A stretch of 64,000 bases of DNA from Aldehydirespirator sp965117015 (GTDB taxonomy: Bacteria; Actinomycetota; Acidimicrobiia; Acidimicrobiales; Aldehydirespiratoraceae). Under the pieces are notes generated by a model that saw nothing but the letters and a program-made list of their open reading frames with translations, was not told where the DNA came from and ran no database searches. Shown piece after piece: positions 41,244-48,759 of the stretch; position 1 is the first letter of the stretch; every line of letters starts with the position of its first letter. The position numbers and the translations under genes are program-made. The stretch is from the NCBI GenBank assembly GCA_965117015.1, contig OZ220747.1, positions 186,001 to 250,000 on the forward strand, in the 5' to 3' direction.

Positions 41244-42365
41244 TCAGCGCAGGACTGTTTCCACCCATCGGTCGGTCCAGGCGTTCCGCTGGGCCTCCAC
41301 CTCGGCGGGATCGAGGATGAACGGATCCTCCGCGATCTGGGCGTGGGCCACGAACTCCGGCGGGAGGGCGGCCGACTCGATCACGGGGAACACGAACATG
41401 TTGAGCGGGACGTCGTTCTGGAACGTCTCGGTGAGCATGAAGTCGATCAGGGCCCGGGCGCCGCCGGGGTTGCCGGCGCCGGCGAGCACGCCGGCGAACT
41501 CGATCTGGCGGTAGCAGCTGGCGGTCACCACGCCGGTGGGCGGCTCGTCCACGGGCGGGTCGGCGAATATCACTTCGGCGGGCGGGCTGGACGCGTACGA
41601 CACCACTATCGGGCGGTTGCCGCCACCGGCGGTGAACTCGCCGTAGTAGGCGTCCTCCCACCCCGCGGTGACCGCCACGCCGTTGTCGCGCAACGCGGCC
41701 CAGTAGTCCTCCCAGCCGTCGCCGAAGCGGGCGATGGTGGCCAGCAGGAACGCCAGCCCCGGCGACGAGGTCTCCGGGCTCTGCACCACGAGCATGTCGG
41801 CGTAGGCAGGGTCGATCAGATCGTCGAGGGACGTCGGCGGCGGTGGCGAGCCGTCGAAGGCGTCGACCCAGTAGTTGAGGCACACATCGCCGAAGTCGAC
41901 GGGGGTGGCCCGGTGCTCTCCGTCGAGCTCGAAATGGTCGGGCACGTCGGCGAGATTGGGCGAGGCGTACGGCTCGAACATGCCGCAGTCGAGGCCTCGC
42001 TGCAGGAACGTGTTGTCGATGCCGAACAGCACGTCTCCCAGCGGCTCCCCCGCGGTGAGGCACGCCTGGGCCACCAGCGCGCCGGCGTCGCCCGAGGCGA
42101 GCTGCTCCACCTCGATGCCGGTGGACGCGGTGAACGCTTCGAAGGTCTCGGGCGAGACGTAGAACGAGTCGTGGGTGAGCAGAGTCACCGTCGTGCCGGA
42201 GAGGTCCGCGGAACCCTCGGAGCGGTCGCCGCTGCAGGCCGCGGCGACCAGAGCGACCGTGGCGGTGGCCGCGGCAACGGTCAACGTCATCGCCCGGATC
42301 CGTCGACCGACCGTGCCGCGGGGCGCGCCCGGCTGGTTGGGAGTTGTTAGGGGTTGGTGATCCAT
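41244..42365 (-). CDS. Thiamine-binding lipoprotein TbpA/ThiB of the ABC transporter
   Basis: 373 residues from ATG 42365, seven bases after GGAGG. The long N-terminal region ends in the lipobox ALVAAACSG (Cys44). The rest is a class of periplasmic binding domain shared by thiamine and iron carriers: VTLLTHDSFYVSPETFEAF, GIDNTFLQRGLDCGMFEPY and DFGDVCLNYWVDAF. These match ThiB, with the aromatic-rich pocket. Expression is controlled by the TPP riboswitch in front. Confidence 0.9.
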   Translation of the reverse strand: MDHQPLTTPNQPGAPRGTVGRRIRAMTLTVAAATATVALVAAACSGDRSEGSADLSGTTVTLLTHDSFYVSPETFEAFTASTGIEVEQLASGDAGALVAQACLTAGEPLGDVLFGIDNTFLQRGLDCGMFEPYASPNLADVPDHFELDGEHRATPVDFGDVCLNYWVDAFDGSPPPPTSLDDLIDPAYADMLVVQSPETSSPGLAFLLATIARFGDGWEDYWAALRDNGVAVTAGWEDAYYGEFTAGGGNRPIVVSYASSPPAEVIFADPPVDEPPTGVVTASCYRQIEFAGVLAGAGNPGGARALIDFMLTETFQNDVPLNMFVFPVIESAALPPEFVAHAQIAEDPFILDPAEVEAQRNAWTDRWVETVLR

Positions 42366-42370
42366 GGGTC

Positions 42371-42478
42371 TTCCTCCGCTGGCATTACCCAGATCAGGTT
42401 CGGCGGGTCGACACCGCTGCAATCGCGTGGATGCCCTCTCAGCCCGGCTGCCCCGAGCTCCCCGGTCTTTTCTTGTCG
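42371..42478 (-). ncRNA. TPP riboswitch (THI element)
   Basis: The minus strand shows the conserved cores GGGCTGAGAGGGC (42432-42444) and, after a variable arm, CCTGATCTGGGTAATGCCAG (42381-42400), followed by CGGAGGAA. These are the pyrimidine-binding GCTGAGA and the pyrophosphate-binding CTGATC...AATGCCAGCG of TPP aptamers. The closing 3' strand contains the GGAGG ribosome binding site of the downstream lipoprotein gene, so thiamine pyrophosphate binding should hide it and stop translation. The exact ends of helix P1 are approximate. Confidence 0.95.
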
Positions 42479-42484
42479 CCCGAG

Positions 42485-42490
42485 ACTATA
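42485..42490 (-). promoter_or_regulatory. -10 box of the thiamine transporter operon
   Basis: TATAGT on the minus strand; a transcript would begin about seven bases on, right at the 5' side of the TPP aptamer. No clear -35 box. Confidence 0.55.
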
Positions 42491-42537
42491 GGCGGGCGAA
42501 CGCCATCTAGCCAGGAATCCGAGCTCTGACCCGGCCG

Positions 42538-44988
42538 CTACGGGGCGGCGCAGAACTCCAAGCCCAGCGTGTCGAGATCGTCGGCCAGGGTGTCGAGCGA
42601 CTCCCACTCCGCGGGCACGCAGCCGCTGAAGTTGTTGGTGCCGCCCAGGAGTATCTGCTCGAGCTCTGCCAGCCGGCCCAGCTCGAACGGGATCTCGCCC
42701 GAGAGCTCGTTGTCGTGGAGCCACAGCCGCTGGATGCTGGCCAGGTTCGCCAACCGGACGGGGATCCCGCCGGTGAGCCGGTTTCCGTCGAGGTACAGCC
42801 GCCTGAGTCCCGTCATGCCGCCGAGTTCGGCCGGGATGCTCCCGGTGAGCTCGTTGCGCCTCAGCCAGAGCTCGGTAACGAGAGTGAGCTCGCCCAACTC
42901 GGCGGGGATCTCGCCGGACAGCTCGTTGTCGTCGAGGTCGAGCCGCGTCAGGCTCGTGAGGCGGCCCAGTTCGGGTGGGATCGGCCCCGTGAGACTGTTG
43001 TGCCACAGGTTCAGCTGCTTGAGGCTGGCCAGGTCGCCCAGCTCGGCGGGGATCGCACCCGAGAGCTCGTTCCAGCGGAGCCTGAGGATCTTGAGGTTGG
43101 ACAGCTTGCCGAGTTCGGCGGGGATCTCCCCGTCCAGGAAGTTGAAGCTGAAGTACAGGGCCTCCAGGCCGGTGATGTCTCCCAGGCCCGGCGGGATCGG
43201 CCCGGACAGCGAGTTGCGGCTGAGGTCGAGCCACTCAAGGTTGTCGAGACGGGCCAGCGACTCGGGGATCTCGCCGCTCAGCAGATTGTCACCGAGCCTC
43301 AGCTGGACCAGGTTCGTGAGGTCTCCGATGCTTTCGGGGATGGCGCCCGTTAGACGGTTGCCCCGTAGGTCGAGCACCCTCAGGTCCTCCAGCCCGCCGA
43401 CTGCGTCCGGGATCTCCCCCGACAGGTGGTTGTTCTGGAGCCTCAGGCTCCTGAGCTTCGCCAGCGAGCCGATCCCGGCGGGGATGGCCCCGGTGAGCGA
43501 GTTGTTGCGCAGGTCGAGTGCTGTGAGTTTCGTCAGGCGGCCTATGCCGTCGGGGATGGGTCCCGACAGCTCGTTGTTGTTCAGGCTCAGCCGCTGGAGA
43601 TTGGCGAGGTTCGCGAGATGGATGGGGATCGAACCATGGAGCCAGTTGCCGGCGAGATCGAGGTTCTCCAGCCGGGAGAGGCGACCCAGTGTCGGGGGTA
43701 TCTCCCCCGTCAGCTCGTTGCCGTCGAGGCGCAGTTGTTCCAGCCAGTCCAAGCCACCCAGCGAGGTAGGGATTGCGCCGGACAGCCGGTTGTCTTGGAG
43801 GTACAGCGTCTGGAGCCGGCGCAGTTCACCGATCTCGGCGGGAATGGAGCCGGAGAGACGGTTGCCTTCGAGCCACAGATCCTCGAGAGAGCGCAGACCG
43901 CCCAGTTCAGGAGGGATGGCGCCCGACAGCTGGTTGTCCTCCAGCCACAGGTATTGCAGGGCGCGCAGACCGCCCAGTTCGGCCGGTACCGGCCCCGACA
44001 GCTGGTTGTGACCGAGACGCAGGCGCTCCAGCGCGGCCAGCTCTCCCAGTTCGGGCGGGATCCCGCCCGTCAGGTCGTTGAGGCTGAGGCTCAGATCCTG
44101 GAGCGAGGCTAGGTCGCCCAGTTCCGGCGGGATCTCTCCGGTCAGCCCGTTGAGCCACAGGCTGAGCGTCTGGAGCTCCGACAGCCGGCCCATCTCGGCG
44201 GGAATCGGACCCGACAGGCTGTTGATGCTGAGATCGAGCCAGGTCAGGCTGGCGAGGTCGCCCATCTCGGGCGGGATCTCGCCCGACAGCGAGTTGCGGC
44301 TCAGATCCAGCCACACGAGGCTGTCCAGACTTCCCAGCTCGGCCGGAATCCCGCCGGAGATCCGGTTGCCGCTCAGCACCAGGCGGGTGAGGCTGGAGAG
44401 CCCGCCGAGCGTGTCGGGCAGCTGGCGGGAGAGCCCGTTGCCCCGCAGATCCAGGATCCTGAGACGGCCGAGGCGGCCGATCTCGGCCGGTACGGCCCCG
44501 AACAGCAGGTTGTGCTTGAGATCCAGCACCTCCAGGCCGGCGAGTTCGCCGATCTCGGGGGGGATCGGGCGGTCGAGCCGGTTGCTGTTCAGGTCCAGGT
44601 GGGTCAGGTTGACCAGGTCGCCGATCTCGGCGGGGATCTCCCCGTACAGGTCGTTGTCGGCGAGATCCAGATGCTGCAGGCTGGTCAGGCTGCCGATGGA
44701 GGCCGGCATCGTCCCGAAGAGCCCGTTGGACGGCAGGACCAGGCTCACCACCCGGCCAACGCTGTCGGTGCTCACTCCGTGCCACCGATCCAGCGGCAGG
44801 CCCGAGCCCCAGTTGTCGCTCCGATCCCAAGCGTCGCCGTCGGCCGCAGCGAAGAGTTCCATCAGCGCGTCACGGTCGACCGGCTCGTCGGCCTGGGCCA
44901 GAGCGGTCGACGGTGCAAGCAGGGCCGCAAGCAGGACCGCGACGGCTATTGCGCGGGCAGCGAGTCTCACGGGTGGAATTCCAATCAT
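42538..44988 (-). CDS. Secreted leucine-rich-repeat protein of the plant (LxGxIP) type
   Basis: 816 residues from ATG 44988; ATG 45021 is equally possible and would add 11. A signal peptide (hydrophobic core, cleavage near ALAQA) is followed by an N-cap domain (DRDALMELFAAADGDAWDRS, DNWGSGLPLDRWHGV) and about 29 consecutive 24-residue repeats of the form LxxLxLxxNxLSGxIPxELGxL, ending in a Cys-containing cap (GCVPAEW, GLEFCAAP). The repeats are 72 bases each at DNA level with no frameshift. No membrane helix, sortase signal or catalytic domain is visible, so it is probably secreted. Such proteins bind other proteins or glycans; a role in contact with a host is inference. Confidence 0.9.
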   Translation of the reverse strand: MIGIPPVRLAARAIAVAVLLAALLAPSTALAQADEPVDRDALMELFAAADGDAWDRSDNWGSGLPLDRWHGVSTDSVGRVVSLVLPSNGLFGTMPASIGSLTSLQHLDLADNDLYGEIPAEIGDLVNLTHLDLNSNRLDRPIPPEIGELAGLEVLDLKHNLLFGAVPAEIGRLGRLRILDLRGNGLSRQLPDTLGGLSSLTRLVLSGNRISGGIPAELGSLDSLVWLDLSRNSLSGEIPPEMGDLASLTWLDLSINSLSGPIPAEMGRLSELQTLSLWLNGLTGEIPPELGDLASLQDLSLSLNDLTGGIPPELGELAALERLRLGHNQLSGPVPAELGGLRALQYLWLEDNQLSGAIPPELGGLRSLEDLWLEGNRLSGSIPAEIGELRRLQTLYLQDNRLSGAIPTSLGGLDWLEQLRLDGNELTGEIPPTLGRLSRLENLDLAGNWLHGSIPIHLANLANLQRLSLNNNELSGPIPDGIGRLTKLTALDLRNNSLTGAIPAGIGSLAKLRSLRLQNNHLSGEIPDAVGGLEDLRVLDLRGNRLTGAIPESIGDLTNLVQLRLGDNLLSGEIPESLARLDNLEWLDLSRNSLSGPIPPGLGDITGLEALYFSFNFLDGEIPAELGKLSNLKILRLRWNELSGAIPAELGDLASLKQLNLWHNSLTGPIPPELGRLTSLTRLDLDDNELSGEIPAELGELTLVTELWLRRNELTGSIPAELGGMTGLRRLYLDGNRLTGGIPVRLANLASIQRLWLHDNELSGEIPFELGRLAELEQILLGGTNNFSGCVPAEWESLDTLADDLDTLGLEFCAAP

Positions 44989-45073
44989 CCGGGGTGGGCG
45001 ATGCAGCCGAAACGTACACATCCGTGCGCCACTACCCGCGGACCCCTCGCTGGCTCCAGCAGCCCGCCGCCGT

Positions 45074-45079
45074 TAGCGT
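45074..45079 (+). promoter_or_regulatory. -10 box of betC
   Basis: TAGCGT six bases before ATG 45086; leaderless pattern, identical box and spacing to that before the MFS leader ORF. Confidence 0.5.
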
Positions 45080-45085
45080 CTGCGC

Positions 45086-46603
45086 ATGAGCCGGCCCAAC
45101 ATCCTGGTGGTCATGGCCGACCAGCTCGCGCCCCACTTCACCGGGGCCTACGGACATCCGCTGATGCGCACGCCGGCTATGGATGCGCTGGCGGAACGGG
45201 GCACGCGATTCGACGCGGCCTACTGCCATTCCCCGCTGTGCGCTCCGGCCCGCTTCACGATGCTGTCGGGACAGCCGGTGTCGGCCATCGGGGCCTGGGA
45301 CAACGCGGCCGAGTTCCCGGCGTCGGTGCCGACGCTCGCTCACTACCTGGCAATGACCGGCTACCGCACCGTCCTCTCGGGAAAGATGCACTTCGTGGGG
45401 CCGGACCAGCTCCACGGCTTCGAGGAGCGTCTCACCACCGACATCTATCCCGCCGACTTCGCCTGGACCCCCAACTGGGACGAGGCCGACACCAGGATCG
45501 GCAAGTGGTACCACAACATGGACAGCCTGGCGGAGGCGGGGCAGGCGCTGGCCACCTACCAGATCGACTACGACGAGGAGGTCGGGTTCGCGTCGGTGCG
45601 CCGCCTCTACGACCTGGCCCGCGACCCGGATGAGCGCCCGTTCTTCCTGGTGGCGTCGTTCATCCATCCCCACGACCCCTATGTGGCCCGCCCGGAATGG
45701 TGGGACCTGTACGACCACGACGACATCGACCTGCCCGAGCCGGTGCCCGAAGATGCGCTCGACCCCCACACGCGGCGCATCCGCCGCGGCATCGAGGCCG
45801 ACACGGTCGGCTACACGGAGGACCAGTGCCGCAACACCCGCCACGGCTACTACGCCAACACGAGCTACTTCGACTCGTGGGTCGGGCGTCTGGTGGGCGT
45901 GCTGGACGAGACCGGGCGTCTCGACGACACGGTGGTGATCGTGACCAGCGACCACGGCGACATGCTCGGCGACCGGGGTGCCTTCTTCAAGATGTCGTTC
46001 TTCGAGCGCTCGGCCCGGGTGCCACTGATCATGGCCGGGCCCGAGGTGGCCGGCCGGTCGGTCCCCAACGTCTGCTCGCACCTGGACCTGCTGCCCACGC
46101 TGCTCGACATCGCAACCGGCGGCGGCACCTGGCCCGAGGTCGGGGCGCCGCTCGCCGGGCGCAGCCTCTGGGAGCTCGCGGCCGGCGGCACCGACGCCAC
46201 CGACGAGACCACCGGCGAGTACATGGCCGAGATGACCTCGCATCCGATGTTCATGATCCGGCGGGGCCGCCACAAGTACATCCACTGCGACACCGATCCC
46301 CCGCTGCTCTACGACGTGGAGGCCGATCCGCTGGAGCGGAGCAACCTCGCGGGCAACCCAGACTCCGCCGATCTGGCCGCCGCCTTCGCCGCCGAGACGG
46401 CGCAGCGCTGGGACAGCGCCGGGATCCGTCAGCGGGTGCTCCACTCGCAACGCTCCCGGCGGGTGCTGCACGCCGCGGTCGAGTCCGACACTTCGCTCTC
46501 GTGGGACTACAGCCCGGCCCGCGACGCAGCCAACGAATACGTCCGCAACCACATGGACTGGGCCGAAGCAGGACCGCGAAGCCGCTTCCCCCGCCTGTCT
46601 TGA
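45086..46603 (+). CDS. betC: Choline sulfatase-like sulfatase
   Basis: 505 residues. The formylglycine motif is CAPAR (Cys52-Arg56) in YCHSPLCAPARFTMLSG, with metal ligands in VVMADQ and TSDHGDMLGDRG. The C-terminal tail NEYVRNHMDWAEAGPRSRFP is characteristic of choline sulfatase, which frees choline and sulfate from choline-O-sulfate. Arylsulfatases lack this tail. It needs a formylglycine-generating enzyme or equivalent, not seen here; no choline oxidation or uptake genes are adjacent. No signal peptide, so it acts in the cytoplasm. Confidence 0.82.
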   Translation: MSRPNILVVMADQLAPHFTGAYGHPLMRTPAMDALAERGTRFDAAYCHSPLCAPARFTMLSGQPVSAIGAWDNAAEFPASVPTLAHYLAMTGYRTVLSGKMHFVGPDQLHGFEERLTTDIYPADFAWTPNWDEADTRIGKWYHNMDSLAEAGQALATYQIDYDEEVGFASVRRLYDLARDPDERPFFLVASFIHPHDPYVARPEWWDLYDHDDIDLPEPVPEDALDPHTRRIRRGIEADTVGYTEDQCRNTRHGYYANTSYFDSWVGRLVGVLDETGRLDDTVVIVTSDHGDMLGDRGAFFKMSFFERSARVPLIMAGPEVAGRSVPNVCSHLDLLPTLLDIATGGGTWPEVGAPLAGRSLWELAAGGTDATDETTGEYMAEMTSHPMFMIRRGRHKYIHCDTDPPLLYDVEADPLERSNLAGNPDSADLAAAFAAETAQRWDSAGIRQRVLHSQRSRRVLHAAVESDTSLSWDYSPARDAANEYVRNHMDWAEAGPRSRFPRLS

Positions 46604-46610
46604 ACCTCGG

Positions 46611-46955
46611 TCAGTCCCAGCCGAGCTGGTGCAGGGTCTCGTCGTCGATGCCGAAGTGGTGGGCCACCTCGTGCACCACGGTGACCATGATCTCGTCGAG
46701 CAGCTCGTCCTCGTTGTCGCACATCTCGCAGATCGGCCGCCGGTAAACGGTCACCCGGTCGGGCATGGCCATCCCGCCGTAGTCGTCCCGCTCGGTCAAC
46801 GGCACCCCCTCGTAGAGGCCGAGGAGGTCCTCCTCCGGGTGGGCGTCCTCCACCACCACCAAGATGTTCTCCATCATCTCGCCCAGCGCGGGGGGCAGCG
46901 AATCCAGGGCCTCTCCCACCAGCTGCTCGAAGCGGACTTCATCGATCAGGAACAC
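46611..46955 (-). CDS. Small zinc metallopeptidase-family protein (minimal zincin)
   Basis: 114 residues. The zincin motif HEVAHHFG sits in TVVHEVAHHFGIDDE; the upstream VVVEDAHPEEDLLGLYEGVPLTER and the PDRVTVYRRPI strand are typical of the widespread actinobacterial family sometimes called minimal zincins. Activity of this family is not well established. Start is GTG 46955, seven bases after a TACTGT box. Confidence 0.85.
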   Translation of the reverse strand: MFLIDEVRFEQLVGEALDSLPPALGEMMENILVVVEDAHPEEDLLGLYEGVPLTERDDYGGMAMPDRVTVYRRPICEMCDNEDELLDEIMVTVVHEVAHHFGIDDETLHQLGWD

Positions 46956-46962
46956 CGGCCAG

Positions 46963-46968
46963 ACAGTA
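46963..46968 (-). promoter_or_regulatory. -10 box of the zincin gene
   Basis: TACTGT, seven bases before GTG 46955, in a 49-base divergent gap shared with the helicase promoter. Confidence 0.45.
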
Positions 46969-46992
46969 CCGGTCGGCTGGGTGTCAAACCTC

Positions 46993-46998
46993 TAGGGT
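46993..46998 (+). promoter_or_regulatory. -10 box of the UvrD-like helicase gene
   Basis: TAGGGT, six bases before GTG 47005; same box and spacing as xthA on the minus strand at 51792. Confidence 0.5.
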
Positions 46999-47004
46999 CG
47001 GATC

Positions 47005-48750
47005 GTGGCTGAACCCGAGCACCCGCTGCTGGAGGGCTTGACACCCGAGCAGCGCGACGCGGTGACAACCCGGGCGTCGCCGCTGTGCGTCATCGCCGGG
47101 GCCGGCTCCGGCAAGACCCGCGTCCTGACCAGGCGCATCGCCTGGCAGGCTGGCGAGGGCCACGCCGACCCGCGACGCACCCTGGCCGTGACCTTCACCC
47201 GCCGGGCCGCCCGGGAGCTGCGGTCGCGGCTGCGACAGCTCGGCCTCAACGACGCGGTGCGGGCCGGGACCTTCCACGCCGTCGCTCTGGCCCAGCTGCG
47301 CCGCCACGCGGCCGACTCCGGCAGACGCCCGCCCCGGATCCTCGAGCACGCCGGCGGGCTGATCTCCGAGCTGCGACCCAAGGCCGATCGCGCCACGGTG
47401 GCCGACATCGTCAACGAGATCGGCTGGTGCCGGGCCCGGCTGGTGTCGCCCGAGGACTATGCGCCGGCGGCGCGGGCCGCGGGTCGGCGATCCCCCGTGG
47501 GGCGGGCCGATCGCTTCGTCCAGCTCTACGCCGACTACGAGTCGGCCAAACGCAAGCGCCGCCTGCTCGACTTCGACGACGTGCTGGCCCGGTCGCTCGA
47601 GGTGATGGAGACCGAGCCCAAGCAGGCGGCCGCCCACCGCTGGCTCCACCAGCACCTGCTCGTCGACGAGTTCCAGGACATCAACCCGCTGCAGTTCGCC
47701 CTGCTCAAGTCGTGGCTGGGACCGGACTCGACGCTGGTGATGGTGGGCGACCCCGACCAGGCGATCTACGGGTGGAACGGTGCCGATCCCGAACTGATCA
47801 ACACCGTCGGCGATCACCTGCCCGGCTGCGCGGTGCTGCACATGCGCGCCAACTTCCGGTCCACGCCCGAAGTGCTTGCCGCCGCGGGACGGATCCTCGA
47901 CCGGCCGCCCCAGCCCGCGGTGCGACCATCGGGGGACGACCCCACCGTCACCGTCTGCAACGGCGACGACGAGGCCGCCGTGCTGGCCCGAGCGGTGCGA
48001 AGTCGCCACCGGCCCGGCTCATCGTGGCGACGGCAGGCCGTGCTGGCCCGGACCAACGCTCAGCTCGCTCCGCTCCGCAAGGCGCTGGTGCGCCAGAACA
48101 TCCCGGTGGCCACCGTCTCCGAAGGCAGCCTGCTCCGCCGGCCCGAGATAGAGGCTGTGCTCGAGGCCTGGCCCCCCGGCGCCAGCCTCACCTCCTGCGC
48201 GGCCGACACTCGCCAGCGGCTGCGCGAGCCGGTGGACCCCGGGACGGATCCCCAGAAGCTGACCATCCCGGACACGCCAGCGGCCCGAGCCAACATCGAA
48301 GCCTTCCTGGAGTTCGCCGAGGACCACCTGTCGCTCGACCCCGACTCCACCGTGGACGCCTTCATCACCGCGCTGCGAGCCGACAGCCGCTTGGCCCCGT
48401 CATCGGACGGTGTCGACCTGATGACCTTCCACGGCGCCAAGGGACTGGAGTGGCCCGTCGTCCATCTCGTGGGCCTGGAGGACGGGTTCGTGCCCATCGC
48501 CCACGCCCGCACCACCGTGGCCCGAGCCGAGGAGCGCCGCCTGCTCCATGTGGCCGTCACCAGGGCCGAACGGGAGCTCCACGTCCTGTGGTGCGACCGC
48601 CGCGACCTGGGAGGCCAGACCGTCGAGAGAGAGCCCTCGCCCTGGCTGGAGGCGATTGCCTCGGCGGCCGATCGCGGTCCCGGCGCGGTCGATCACCGGG
48701 CGGCCATTGCCCAGGCCCGCCAAGCACTCCGAGCCCGCCGGGGCAGCTGA
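47005..48750 (+). CDS. Compact UvrD/PcrA-type superfamily 1 helicase
   Basis: 581 residues, short for the family. Walker A AGAGSGKTRVLTRRI (about 32), VTFTRRAARELRSR, LLDFDDVL, Walker B VDEFQDINPLQ (about 221), GDPDQAIYGWNGA, RANFRST, TFHGAKGLEWPVVHLVG (about 474) and HVAVTRAERELHVLW (about 516) give all helicase motifs. The 2B region between the third and fourth blocks is reduced, and the HRDC domain found in mycobacterial UvrD2, the closest type by motif style, is absent. It probably unwinds DNA in repair; its own promoter is leaderless. Confidence 0.88.
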   Translation: MAEPEHPLLEGLTPEQRDAVTTRASPLCVIAGAGSGKTRVLTRRIAWQAGEGHADPRRTLAVTFTRRAARELRSRLRQLGLNDAVRAGTFHAVALAQLRRHAADSGRRPPRILEHAGGLISELRPKADRATVADIVNEIGWCRARLVSPEDYAPAARAAGRRSPVGRADRFVQLYADYESAKRKRRLLDFDDVLARSLEVMETEPKQAAAHRWLHQHLLVDEFQDINPLQFALLKSWLGPDSTLVMVGDPDQAIYGWNGADPELINTVGDHLPGCAVLHMRANFRSTPEVLAAAGRILDRPPQPAVRPSGDDPTVTVCNGDDEAAVLARAVRSRHRPGSSWRRQAVLARTNAQLAPLRKALVRQNIPVATVSEGSLLRRPEIEAVLEAWPPGASLTSCAADTRQRLREPVDPGTDPQKLTIPDTPAARANIEAFLEFAEDHLSLDPDSTVDAFITALRADSRLAPSSDGVDLMTFHGAKGLEWPVVHLVGLEDGFVPIAHARTTVARAEERRLLHVAVTRAERELHVLWCDRRDLGGQTVEREPSPWLEAIASAADRGPGAVDHRAAIAQARQALRARRGS

Positions 48751-48759
48751 GGGCCGCCT

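Noticed and set aside
42538..44988. 72-bp periodic sequence that might be a tandem repeat array or CRISPR
   Set aside because: The period equals a 24-residue leucine-rich repeat in an intact frame; units are diverged and there are no constant repeats with unique spacers.
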